Position numbers and translations under genes: made by a program. The notes below the pieces were generated by a model that saw only the letters and a program-made list of their open reading frames with translations, did no database searches and was not told where the DNA came from. A stretch of DNA of 64,000 nucleotides from Adiantum capillus-veneris (taxonomy: Eukaryota > Streptophyta > Polypodiopsida > Polypodiales > Pteridaceae), in assembly GCA_014529385.2 (NCBI GenBank), contig CM043950.1, forward strand, positions 157,371,545 to 157,435,544, read 5' to 3'. Position 1 is the stretch's first letter, and each line of letters starts with the position of its first letter. Positions 47,058-58,333 of the stretch are shown piece by piece.

Positions 47058-48854
47058 TCAGAGGAATATCAAGCACTGGCCTAAAAGTTTTATCTTGAAG
47101 ATGTCTGTTGGGAGCTCTATTCCATTGCACACTCTCAAGAGATTGTGCATCAGCTGTAGCAAATCCATGCAATATAAGCATGGATTTTCTACAGCTGCTC
47201 CGTGTGTTATGTTGTACATACACTTAAGAGTCTTTAAGTCACCTGCCATGTGCCATTCCACTGTATAGTCACCAAATCCTTCCACTGAAAGAACGACTCA
47301 TTTCTTTGTTCACTGATGATAGAAGGAATTTGGGTTTGACTAAAAACACAATCGAGGATTTCAAAATTTTCCTTATCAACCTGCAGTGGAAAACCAAAAC
47401 ACAAAATCAACAACCAAATAATCAATATTTTTGTTATTATAGAGTGAACGAAGTATATCTGAAACGATCCTAGAGTTAGAATGTTGTTTTCGGATTGCAC
47501 GCTGAAGTATCGTGGATCCTCTTTCGTTATTGATGGATCCAGAGCTCTGTTCATGAGGGTAATGGTAACTCTCTCCAGCTTCTTGTTCTTCAGGACCTCG
47601 CACTCGTTGAGCTTCAAAAAAAACTTAAAAACCCCACCGCACTCCTCTCGACTGATGTCAAAGAAGTGAACTGCATACCTTTGCAATGCTTCAAGATCAA
47701 CGAAGAGGTTTTTGTGCTCGTTAAACTGTACCTCTTGTCTGCCCTTGCGTAAGAGTTACTTCAATATGGAATGGTGACCCAAGTTTCTCAAACACCTCAT
47801 TGTTTACATGCCGGTGAGCAGCCTTTACATGTGATGGTTTTGGCAGTAATTATCCTGTCTATAGTTTATTTTGAGACTTTTTAGCTAATGCTTTGAAGAG
47901 CGCCTTGTATCCCATCTGCGAGATACCACTCTCATCAAGTATTGCTTGCACTTCCATTCGTTCCAACTGATTCTCGTTCATGAAGGAAGTAAGGAGCCTC
48001 CCTTTCAACTTACGAATCTTTTTCTGAGTTATCATCTCTTCAACTACTTCTTTTGGAACTAGACGGCTGTAATGCACTCCGGCATTGAAGCCTGCACCAT
48101 TCGAGTTTGGATGCAGTAAAGACCTACCAAAAAAGCACCATGCGTTATGATCATGTATAGGAAAGTGTATCCATTTCTTAATGAAGCACATTGAAGATAC
48201 AAAAGCAAAAACAAACTTCGAGTTACTTTAAAGCTCGTATTCATTTTTTCAGGCCACCACTACCAATCTTCATGTTATCAATGTTGCACAAAGCTCATTT
48301 TCTTTTCCGATTACCAAGCAAGTGTCGCGCAAACTTGTGATCTTCTTCTCAAGGCCTTGGATTGTCTCTTTGTTTGATGAAATCTTCAGAGAGCATGCTT
48401 CATTAAGTTTCTTCAGCTGCATGTTCTCCATCGCCTGGAAGTTTCTTTGCCTTTTCGCATTCAATCCTCTCATTTCCAAATGTTTGGTGTATCCCAATAG
48501 CCCATCCTTGCCATCGCCTATGAAATATAAGAGGTTGGTGATATTATCAAAGGGAGGTGTCGCATTTTTCGTAGGATCCTTTGGATAAATAGACCCATCG
48601 GTCCATAAATCCAAATGATGTTCCTTGTTTGTCCTTCTAAGTTCTTTCTCTCGTTGAGATAAGAAAGACTCCCTCCTACGTTTCTGCACCGGTGCGTACT
48701 CTTGCAATACATCAACATGAAGATGATGTGTGTTCTTTCTTTGGATAAGTATTAAAGATGAAGGGGTTGAGGATTGCAAGTTCAAATTGGTGTTTTCATT
48801 AGAAAAAGAAGCGTTCTCCATTCCTAGAGTTGATAGAGAAATAGACACACTCAA
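47058..48854 (-). pseudogene. Unidentified coding region, possibly a transposase-like gene
   Basis: Minus-strand coding blocks: 48854-48270 (LDLWTDGSIYPKDPT, then coiled coil), 48130-47859 (RLVPKEVVEEMITQKKIRKL..ALAKKSQNKL), 47830-47480 (HVNNEVFEKLGSPFHIEVTL, FFDISREECGG), 47380-47058 (VDKENFEILDCVFSQTQIPS, then WHMAGDLKTLKCMY with HGAAVENPCLYCM). Plausible acceptors are TTTTTGGTAG near 48121 and CCACTGCAG near 47382. Stops and a frameshift near 47280 break it. I do not recognise the family; the D-x-K plus C-x-x-C pattern recalls uncharacterised transposase-like proteins, which is only a guess. Confidence 0.4.
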
Positions 48855-49179
48855 AACTCATGAAATATCTCAGGTTTTGGGAGGGAAGACCATATTCTCA
48901 TGTTTAGAGTTGATAGAGTTCGTGTGGCTTATGTTTCTGGAGGGAACACTTGTAAGTTGGCATTTCAAATCATTAGTCATACGGTTAGTTGGATTCCTAA
49001 AAAGAGAACGAAGGATAAGAATGATAAAGACGGCGGCTACCTAGCAAAGAATGTCATTTTAGTTGTTGGCGCAAAAAAGTATCACATAAAATACACAATT
49101 TAACATTTTCATTTTCTCTCTCTAAGCCGACGAGGAACTTCTTACAGGGCCCAAAAGTGAGTCCAACTTTCTCCTAATG

Positions 49180-49516
49180 TAAGGTGCTTGAGGTGCTTGT
49201 CATGCTTGATGACTTAGGTGCGTGCTTGATGACTAAGGTGCTTGTCATGATTGATGACTAAGGTACTTGAGGTGCTTGTCATACTTAATGAGGAAGGTGC
49301 TCGAGAAGCTTCCTATGCATGAAAGTACCAAAGTTAAGGGAATCTTTGACTTAACCTTCCACTCACCCAAAGGGCACCCCTTTTCTCAAAGGGCACATGG
49401 GACACATGTCAGACTCTCCCTATGCTTAACCACATGGTGTGCTTAAATGCTATTGGTTGGGCTAAAGAGGGGTCCAATGAGCTTCTAGTTCCATCTAACA
49501 AATATCTAGATATTTT

Positions 49517-49569
<53 letters not shown>

Positions 49570-50434
49570 AGGGGTAAGGAGGACAGTTGTCCAAAGACTA
49601 CCCATGTACTTGAATGCATGTTGCATGTGATTGGCTAGAGGGGAGAGGGGTCCAATGAGCTCGAAACATGTGTAAAAGCTACAACTCACCCCAAGTAAGC
49701 AAGGGGGGTGATGGGGGGATATACACCACACACACACACTCACTTTGTGGATCTATTCTCACTTGGTGAAAGTTGAGGAACTCCACCTCCTTCTCCAAGC
49801 TTGTGAGAAGTGAGAGCCTACACAACCACTCTTGGCAATGGAATGCAAATCCAACCAAGAGCCATGCTTCAATGCTTAAGCTTTCCATCTTCTCAATCTT
49901 CATTACTATGCTATTATGTATGCTAGCAAGAAGAGTGATGATAAGTGAGGAACTATTTCTTTCTCCTACGGAATGTTCCTTCTTCCTCTTCCCTATCCTC
50001 ATTCCCCACTAGCTCTCTTGACCTTCGAAGGTGTTTGAGGCCTTGGGACTGAGGCTTGGGATAGTTAATGCTTTCTACAAAGTTTATGCTATGCTTGTGA
50101 TGCATGAAGCTTTCCATATTCATTGCATCACCTAGGTCACAAGGAACACAAAGGTTGTATTGTACCAAGTCTCTCTTGATGGGAGAAACTATAATACAAA
50201 TGCCTATTGGAGGGGGGACCGGCTCCATATGAATCTGGTCCTCAACTATTGTCATGTTCTCTAAACTCTCTCTCTTGCAAAAGTATTGTTCATGCCAAGT
50301 TAACTAAGTACCATGTTTATGTTGCTACCATCGATTAAGTTCACCCGCTATGCTCACAAAGTAATTTCACAAAAGTGTTTCACCTAATTTCCTAATTCCG
50401 CTACTTTCAAAGTTCATAGGCCATTTCCATTACA
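49180..50434 (+). repeat. 5' LTR of element D, second part
   Basis: Resumes the LTR within the CTTGATGAC repeats and ends CATTACA before the primer binding site. Contains (CT)n at 49520-49568, far longer than in the 3' LTR, and the GGACCGGCTCC segment shared with the solo LTR. Confidence 0.88.
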
Positions 50435-50435
50435 T

Positions 50436-50447
50436 TGGTATCAGAGC
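50436..50447 (+). other. Primer binding site of element D
   Basis: TGGTATCAGAGC, initiator Met tRNA type. Confidence 0.92.
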
Positions 50448-50847
50448 ATTTGGTTTCTGTTTTCTTGCTTAAGAAGAGAGGTCCTTAAGTAGCCTATTAA
50501 TGGTTGATTTTGTTAATTATATTAGGGTAAGTGGGACCGGGAATTATTATCGGTTTTGTTGAGTCCACTATGTGGGATTAGTGCATACCTCGGGAGCTTT
50601 GATCTTAATAATGGAGTCTTTTTAGACTTGCCTACCGCTTTACCATTATTGAGCCATAAGAAGCCCAAAAAGAGCTATCCCTTGCCAACTTCGCTATGTT
50701 AGACTCGCTCCACTACTCTCTATAATTAACCAATTTGAGTCGTGGGTGTAGATACTTAAGTGCCTATTTTCAAAGGCTAAGAAGAGTGGCAACTAAGGTT
50801 TTGAATTGCCAAAGCATACACTAAGTAAACACATAAGTTTAATTAAC

Positions 50848-52310
50848 ATGGCTGACAATAACCAAGAGAGTAGAATGAACATTGATAACTTTGATTTTGC
50901 ACATGAAGGTGATAATGATGATTCCTCCATGTTTGTTAATTATCTTATTACTAGGTTGCAACAAGCTATGGGCAACCCCGATTTGCAAGCCGAAGTTACT
51001 CAACAACTTCGTGCTTGTGGGATTTCCTTTCCTCTCCAAGAGGAGAGAGAGCTTAGGAGGCCTCTTGATGAGACCCCCAAAAGAAGACTCTCTCACATAC
51101 AAAAGGAGGAATCCAAAGATCAAGAAAGTAATGAATCCCTAAATTCCTCCGAAGATGTGGCTCCACGAAGAAGGCGGACTAAACGATCGCCAACTCCTCC
51201 CAAGAGGAAACGGTTAACCCATAGTCCTTCTCCTCGTCACTCCAAAAGGGAAGAGGGGAAACTAAGAAAGAAAAGGGCAAGAAAGAGGTCATCCTCTTCT
51301 CCTTCTTCTTCACCTTCCTCCTCTACCGATGAAAGCTATGGCTATTCTCCTAGGGAATACAAGAGGGGAGGACATCGCAAATCTTACCGTGCATGGCGAA
51401 GGTCACAAAAGATAAAGAAGTTCAAAGAGGGAGGAAAGAGTATCTCTTTTCTCACCTATGATGGCACCTTTGGTGCTACCGACAAAGTATTGGCCTTCAT
51501 CCAACAATTTGATGCGGCCTTTGGAGACGAGGGCTTCACGGAGTCCTCCAACCTACACCATGTAGCTAAGTACTTTTAAAAATCATCTCGTCAATGGTGG
51601 GCTAGCCTTCGTGGCAACGCTGAAGCCCCAAAGACATGGAAAACTCTACGAGTTTCCATTATGAATCAATTCCTTGCAAGCGATGCAAAGGACAAAGTGC
51701 TCACCAAATGGTGGAGTTTGAGGCTTCTCTTTCATGAGTCTATCCACAAATATGTGCACAAGTTTTGGGATTTACATCTCAAGGCTACTGTCTTTCAAAA
51801 GATAGACTTTGCTGAGCAAAAGTAACAATTCTGTGTGGGATTACCTGAAGAGATGGCCGAGTATGTCAACTCTCAACGGCCTGGTTCTATCAGTGAAGTA
51901 ATCCACCATACCATGGTTGCTTCACGCATCAATTTCCAACAAGGGGTTAGATGGAATGTCAAGCCCATGGAAAATAAAGACAAAAGTGATGCAAAGGAAA
52001 AAATTAATGCCCAACCTTCTTCCCAAGGCCATTCCAACAACAACAAACAACAACAATCGGTCCACGGAGAAAGGAAGTTTACAAATGTAAAAATAGAGAC
52101 TCTCTTGAAGAGCTTGAAACTTTTCGCAAGGATCACAAATGTTTTAAGTGTGGGGAGCAAGGACATGGTTATCGTTCTTGCCCCAAAAGAAATGCTCACA
52201 ATGAGACTCCTAGAGCTTCCACTATCGAAGCTCCAAAAGAGGATGCTCTTTGCAAAGGATCGCATCTCTCCTATGCTTGGGGAAAGATAAGGGAGCATGA
52301 TGCCTTCATC
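50848..52310 (+). pseudogene. gag of element D
   Basis: The ATG at 50848 starts MADNNQESRMNID. A basic Arg/Ser-rich tract lies about residues 110-190, then the capsid core (FIQQFDAAFGDEG, QWWASLRGNAE). A TAA at 51577 and TAA near 51823 interrupt. A frameshift near 52085 separates the CCHC knuckle CFKCGEQGHGYRSC (about 52140-52182), which keeps all four ligands. Confidence 0.88.
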
Positions 52311-52900
52311 TTATTTGACCCTGGTTCTACTCACAAGTTCATATCAATGGAGTTGGCCACCAAGTTGTGCATTCAAGCCTTTGAGATGGGAGATGTTGTA
52401 ACTGCCGATGCCGCTTTCAAGGGACAGCAAGCCTCCGTTACTCCCTTGATTGGGAAGTTGAGGCTTCATGTCCAAAGCTATGTCGACAAAGAAGACTTCT
52501 TTATCTCTCCCTCTCCAACATGACGATGCTATCCTAGGGTACCATGGTTCAACTGCATGACTGCCAATATAAAGTTCCCTGAAATGAGAATCTACTTCAC
52601 CTACAAGTGAAAGAATATTTATATAGATTCTAATGAGTTTGGTTGTACTATACCACTTGTAAATCCTCTTGCCCTTGATAAATCAATAAAGAGCTGCATA
52701 CATGATTTTTGTCAAAGAGTCCCTAAAAGGTCCTAATGTTTCATCAAAGGTGAATGGAAGGAATCAAGAAAAGTTAGACTTGTCTAACTTTCTAAAAGGA
52801 TTCCAAGATGTGTTCATCAATGATATCCCTATGGACTTACCTCCAAAACGAGGAGATGATGACCATCGAATTGAGCTCCTATCAGGAAGCTCACCGCCTA
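52311..52900 (+). pseudogene. Protease region of element D
   Basis: Reads FILFDPGSTHKFISMELA: the retropepsin D-S/T-G has become D-P-G. Stops follow from 52521. Leads into the RT with DLSNFLKGFQDVF near 52775. Confidence 0.75.
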
Positions 52901-54110
52901 ACAAACCTCCTTATTGAGTTTCCCAAGATCAACAAGAGGAGATCATGAGCCAAGTACAAGAATTGGTAGACAAAGGGATGGTGAGGCCTAACTCCTCTCC
53001 CATTTGTTCTCCAGTCCTTTTAGTGAAAAAGAAAGATGTTACATACTATATCAATGTGTGTGGGCTATCGCACACTAAACCATATCACTATCAAAAATAG
53101 ATTTCCCGTACCTCGGGTAGAAGATCTGTTTGATAAGCTACAAGGTTCTACCTACTTCATTAGGATTGACCTTAAAAGTGGCTACCATCAAATAAGGATA
53201 GTGAATGAAGATATCCAAAAGACCGCGTTTCGTACAACGTTTGGCCTTTACGAATATCTAATCATGCCTTTTGGCTTGAGAAATGCACCAGCTACAGTCA
53301 ATCGATTAATGGAGAAACTTTTTAGACCCTGCCGCAAATTCACAGATGATATGATCATCTACTCTAATTCCTTGGAGGAACACAAGCAACATCTCCAAGT
53401 GATTTTTCAAGCATTAAGGGAGAATAAGCTTTTTCTTAAAGAAAAGTGAATTTTTTCTTCAAGAGATTCAATACTTAGGTCATCTTATCTCTCAAGATGG
53501 TATCCGTATGGAGCCATCAAAGTTGGAGGTAACAAAAGCATGGCCTAATCCAAGGAATCTACATGAGCTAAGAAGCTTTATTGGTATGTGTGCATACTAT
53601 AGACGCTTCATAGCAAAATTCTCTCAAATAACAGGACCATTACATGACTTAACAAAGAAAAATGTTAAGTATTCATGGACTGCTAAGGAACAAAGTGCTT
53701 TTGACAAGCTCAAAAGAAGCTTACCTCCCAACCAGTCCTTATGTTTCCGGATCAAAACCATTTGAGGTCCAATGTGATGCGTGTGGTGATTGCCTTGGAG
53801 CACTCTTGCTTCAAGAAGGGCATACCATAGCATATGCGAGCCGAAGGCTCAACACGGATGAACGGGTCTTAGGCATTTATGAGAAAGAGCTGTTAACTGT
53901 TCTACATACCCTAGACACATGGAAGCACTATCTATTGGGGACTCCATTCATTTTAAGAACAGACCATCAAAGTCTCAAGTACTTCATGACGCAAACAAAG
54001 CTTTCCGACAAACAAAAGATGTGAGCAAATTTTCTTTCGCAATTTAATTTCCACATTGCTGGTAAGCACAATCAAGTGGCTGATGCACTTTCACGATGAC
54101 CAAAAGTTAA
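52901..54110 (+). pseudogene. RT and RNase H of element D
   Basis: RT: GMVRPNSSP, RTLNHITIKNRFPVPR, DLKSGYHQIRI, FRTTFGLYEYLIMPFGL. The active site is worn to RKFTDDMIIYS, with both Asp kept but residues before them lost. Frameshift near 53440, then FFLQEIQYLGHLI, WTAKEQSAFDKLK. RNase H: CDACGDCLGALLLQEGHTIA, YEKELLTVLHTLDTWKHYLL, TDHQSLKYF, ending VADALSR near 54095. Stops at 54022 and 54098. Confidence 0.88.
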
Positions 54111-55340
54111 TGGTGTGTCAATAGCAACTCACAATGATCTATCTTCTATGATAGATGAGTATGCTACTGACCCTGACTTTAAAGACATAATGTCAGTCCT
54201 TGCTTTGGGGAAGAGAGAGGAACCATTCACCTTGTAGGATGGTTATCTTCTCCATGGCAATAGGCTATGTGTTACCCACTCCCTTCGTGAGAAAGTCATG
54301 TATGAATCCCATGCTCCTTTCTCTGCGGGGCAAAGAGGCATTCAACCTACTCTTCAAGGAGTAGAGATGTACTTTTATTGGCCTACCATGAAAGTGGACA
54401 TACAAGAGTATGTTTCAAAATGTGTGGTATGCCAAAAGACCAAGTATGATAGAGGGAAGCAACCTAGATTACTCCAGCCATTGCCAATTCCTAATTCACC
54501 ATGGGAGAGTATATCCATGGAATTTATCTTTGGATTACCCAAGTATATCCATGGGTATACGAGAATATGGACAATAGTCGACAGGTTTAGCAAGCAAGCA
54601 CACTTTATTCCTGTCAAGAAGACTATTAAGGCACACCAAATGGCAACTCTCTTCATAACCCATATTTTCAAACACCATGGATTGCCAACATCCATCATTT
54701 CAGATAGAGATCCTAGAATGACCATTAATTTCTGGAAAGGTCTCTTCAAAAATCTAGGTACAAGACTGAATTTCTCTTCAAACTATCACCCACAAACGGA
54801 TGGCAAAAGTGAGATAGCCAATCTTACGATTCTTGATCTACTAAAGACCTATGTTATAGAAGTAAATCAACGCTCACAATGGGAAAAGTACTTACCTCTT
54901 GTAGAGTATGCATATAATAATACTATCCATACTTCTACGAGAAAAGCACCTTTTGAAATCATAGACGGAAGACCTAAAAGTCCCTTGCTACTTAAAGTAC
55001 ATGGGAAGATCTTCGCTTTCAATGAGTATAACCGTGACCTACAAGCATCTTTTCAAAAGATTAAGGAGGCTATATCCATCTCCCAACTAAGGCAAAAAGC
55101 TGATGTTGACAAGCACAGAAGGGCCTTAACGTTCAAAGAAAATGATTGGGTCTTACTTAAGTTTCCTAAGGCTCCATTGAGACAAATGACGAGAAAAAAT
55201 CCTACGGGCCATCAAAAGTATTATGCTAAACTAGCAAAAAGATACTATGTTCCTTTTCAAATTTTGAAGTCAATCAATGAGGTGGCTTACAACTCAAGTT
55301 GCCTAACCGTTGGCTCATACACAATGCTTTTCATGTGAGC
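54111..55340 (+). pseudogene. Integrase of element D
   Basis: Zinc-binding part HAPFSAGQRGIQPT..CVVCQ has Gln where the second His is expected. Core: SMEFIFGLP has Glu in place of the first catalytic Asp; the second Asp (ISDRDPRM) and the Glu (TDGKSEIAN) are kept. LVEYAYNNTIHTST and DWVLLKF follow. The frame is open over 340 residues (54298-55338), so the loss is through point changes, not stops. Confidence 0.9.
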
Positions 55341-55598
55341 CTACTTAAATCCTACAAAGGAGAGCCTCCAAATGAACCAATTATTGAAGACCCTCCCGAA
55401 ATCGAAGACCAAAAAGAGGTGCTACAACCCGAAGCTATCCTTTGGCATGAAGACAAGGTACTACGACATAGTAAGATTATCCAAAAGTATCTTATTAAGT
55501 TCAAAGATTATCCTTTTGAAGATGCTAGATGGATGCAAGGAATCCAGCTTAAGGATAGTATGAACCTTGTCAACGCTTACAATGCTACATTAGAGTAA
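55299..55598 (+). pseudogene. Chromodomain-like C-terminus of element D
   Basis: Reads WLIHNAFHVSLLKSYKG, then PEAILWHEDKVLRHSKIIQ and YLIKFKDYPFEDARWM. This is the integrase tail followed by the YLVKWKGYP..E.TWE pattern of chromoviruses, with several aromatic cage positions changed. It overlaps the integrase frame by 40 bp in another frame, so a frameshift separates them. Confidence 0.75.
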
Positions 55599-55955
55599 GC
55601 AAATGTACATGTTTCTTTTAAATGATCAATGTTTTTGTCTTATAAGACTAATTCTCTCTTTATTGTGCACAAATTTAAGTAGTATGCATACTAAGAATCA
55701 TGTTTGGGATATCGATGTCTCTCAAACACCATGTAGAATTTGTCACTCTACTTGGGAGAATGAAATGGACTAAAGAGCAGACATGCTTGCAGTAGCAATG
55801 TCTCCCAAGCACCAAATGGATTAGTGATCCATCTTGGAATGATGTCGTAGGGTAAAAAGGGATCCTCTACCCGCTAAGACAAATTGACTAATGACTATGA
55901 CTTTATTTCTTTTACCTCATAGTCGAGGACGACTATGATTTCAAGAGAGAGGTAA
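55599..55955 (+). other. Element D 3' untranslated part with polypurine-like tract
   Basis: No coding. Purine tract AAGAGAGAGGTAA directly before the 3' LTR. Confidence 0.7.
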
Positions 55956-57003
55956 TGTCATTAAATCTAATATCTAACCAATCCAAATGATTTTCTTATA
56001 TTAAACTGATCATTTAATGTGGGATAATAAACGGGAACAAAGGTTAGAATATAGACAAGTGCTTACGGATCTATCTCAACACGGGGCCAATGGTAAAGAG
56101 GTCCAAATAAGAGATGGTCTATCAAAGAGCAAGGTTAACAAATAGAGCTTAAAAGACCTTAGGGTTAGCTTCATTAAAGACCTCCAATGGTTAGTGTTAA
56201 AAGTCCTTTGACCTTACGTAAGCTAGGGCTGAGCTTGGGAACCCAAACTAAGCTTGAGGTGCTTGTCGTGCTTGATAACTAAGGTGTGTGCTTGATGACT
56301 AAGGTGCTTGTCGTGCTTGATGACTAAGTTGGTGCTTGATGATTAAGGTGCTTGTCATGCTTGATGACTAAGGTACTTGAGGTGCTTGTCATACTTAATA
56401 AAGAAGGTGCTTGAGAAGCTTCCCATGCATGCATGGGGGGTAAGGTGCTTGAGTCAAAAAGAGACCCTACAAACTTAATAAGGAAGGTGCTTGAGAAGCT
56501 TCCCATGCATGGGGAGATAAGATGCTTGAGTCAAAAAGAGACCTTACAAACTTAATGACGGAAGGTGATTAAGAATCTTCCTATGCATGAAAGTACCAAA
56601 GTTAAGGGAATCTTTGACTTAACCTTCCACTCACCCAAAGGGCACATGGGACACATGTCAGACTCTCCCTATGCTTAACCACATGGTGTGCTTGAATGCT
56701 ATTAGTTGGGCTAAAAAGGGGTCCAATGAGCTTCTAGTTCCATCCAACAAATATCTAGATATTTTCAAGCTCTCTCTCTCTAAAGGGTAAGGAGGATACT
56801 TGTCCAAAGACTACCCATGTACTTGAATGCATGCTGCATGTGATTGGCTAGGGAGGAGAGGAGTCCAATGAGCTCGAAACATGTGTAAAAGCTACAACTC
56901 GCCCCGAGCAAGCAAGGGGGGTGTTGGGGGGATATACACTACACACACACACACACTCACTGTGTGGCTCTATTCTCACTTAGTGAAAGTTGAGGAACTC
57001 CAC
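55956..57003 (+). repeat. 3' LTR of element D, 3'-truncated
   Basis: Starts TGTCATTAAATCTAATATC and follows the 5' LTR to GAGGAACTCCAC. The last roughly 650 bp seen in the 5' LTR are absent and segment R begins. Confidence 0.88.
56236..56420 (+). repeat. Minisatellite in element D LTR
   Basis: Tandem variants of CTTGATGACTAAGGTGCTTGTC-like units, about 22-26 bp each, also at 49180-49290 and interrupted at 42181. Confidence 0.8.
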
Positions 57004-57031
57004 TTTTGTGCTCGATGATTAGAAACCCCCT

Positions 57032-57256
57032 CTCGGAAGAGCTCGAGTATAAAGCAAAAAATGATCACCAGAATCGGGAGGTGTCCCTGTTCGGTACTAC
57101 TCTCGACAGTTTTCGCGCAACTCAAACTTGGTCTTGCTACATCACTAGCCTTGTTCCCTACCACGTCAATGATGGCACCGTTGGTATTAAAGGAGGAGAA
57201 GGGACTTTTTAAGCGGGATATTGCAAGAAGCAAGGAACGAGAAGGGAGGAGAAGCA
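57032..57256 (+). repeat. Duplicated segment R, right of element D
   Basis: Homologous to 41633-41848. It continues past the point where L is cut by the LTR, so it is the uninterrupted copy. Confidence 0.8.
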
Positions 57257-58160
57257 AGGGGTGAGCAAGGGGAGAAAGAAGATGTGAAGGGAGGGAGGCG
57301 CAGGGGGGATCTCCTTTCCTCTCTCTTTCTCGGGGGTGCTCTCTCTTCCTCTCCACTAAGCAAGGGTAGAGCATGAAGCTCAACGGATGGCTATGGCATG
57401 AAGGAAAATTAGGAGAGAGGAAAAGGGTTTGCGAGGAGGAGGATGATGAAAGAGAGGCGAGCATCAAGGGTGGATTATTCTCTCATACTCAAATGGCAAG
57501 AGCTCTCATAGAAGGGAATCAACCTAAATAGCCTTACACTCTTTGATCTGTCGACTATAATATGGACCAAATTGGTTACAAGGGCAAGTACTTGGGTGGT
57601 CACCTCGGATTTGGGATTTGACAGCAGGCAAAAGGCTGCTATGCATTCAAGGACGTGGGTAAAGTAAGGGTGAGCTCAAGAGCAAATGGGCAAGTACCGA
57701 TGTTTAGAGTAAGGGCCAATCAACGTTCATCGAGGGCTCGAGTGTATGGAGCTTTGAGGGCTTGGACATGCATCGGGAAGACTCCAAGATTGTGATTGAT
57801 TGGGAGCCAAGCAACGGTTCTAATTAGCTATCAATGCTGGAGCTGTTCAATCCACTTTACTCAAGGTTTATTAACATTATGGTGATTGTTAAAGATCATA
57901 CCACACCTTGTACAATTTCTTTCAATGTTAATGAAATAATGTGTGTTTGGGGTTCCTACTGGTGTTCATCCATCTGTTTCTTATGTTTTCTCTATCTACC
58001 ACCTCACAACCTGATACCCCACGCCTTCTCAACTCACCTCTCGAACCCTTAATCCCCCGACAACGTGTGTACATTAAGGTATGTATATACATGTGTTTGT
58101 ATGTGCATGTGTATGTGTCTATCAATTAGAACATTAATATATGAGCATGAACTAGAGAAA
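57257..58160. other. Intergenic, purine-rich then unique
   Basis: GA-rich to about 57470, then unremarkable sequence. No gene recognised. Confidence 0.45.
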
Positions 58161-58164
58161 GTAA

Positions 58165-58275
58165 AGATAAATAAATTATCGTATATGGAGGTTAAATATG
58201 ACTCATGGGACCAAAAACAAAACATCACGACCATTCCTTCTAAGTGAAGGTACTAGATACATGTCAATTAAGAAT

Positions 58276-58328
<53 letters not shown>
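58165..58328 (-). repeat. Worn LINE 3' end and (GA)n tract
   Basis: 58176-58215 matches the minus-strand LINE 3' end (GGTCCCATGAGTCATATTT) but the stem keeps only four of six pairs. (GA)n at 58278-58328. Confidence 0.5.

Positions 58329-58333
<5 letters not shown>

Larger units (their letters stand above)
42182..49179. mobile_element. About 7 kb insertion carrying RING-H2, hAT and an unknown gene
   Basis: Interrupts the element D LTR within its CTTGATGACTAAGGTGC repeats. No clear TIR or TSD. One possible reading is a Helitron: TC start at 42184 after A, CTAA end at 49174-49177 before T, with a short 5-bp-stem hairpin at 49154-49170. No Rep/helicase is present, so it would be non-autonomous with captured genes. 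The alternative is several nested insertions. Confidence 0.45.
41854..57003 (+). mobile_element. Ty3/gypsy element D with split 5' LTR
   Basis: 5' LTR 41854-42181 plus 49180-50434, split by about 7 kb. Primer binding site 50436-50447. gag to chromodomain-like tail 50848-55598. Polypurine-like tract before 55956. 3' LTR 55956-57003, truncated at its 3' side. The split LTR pieces sum to 1583 bp, close to the 1551-bp solo LTR at 28436. Internal genes have stops and lost catalytic residues. Same family as the solo LTR. Confidence 0.88.

Noticed and set aside
56236-56420. Regular direct repeats resembling a CRISPR array
   Set aside because: Units are contiguous LTR minisatellite variants without unique spacers, in a plant nuclear genome.
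57928-58247. Overlapping short frames near 58000
   Set aside because: None shows a domain, splice context or codon pattern; a LINE tail lies in the same place.
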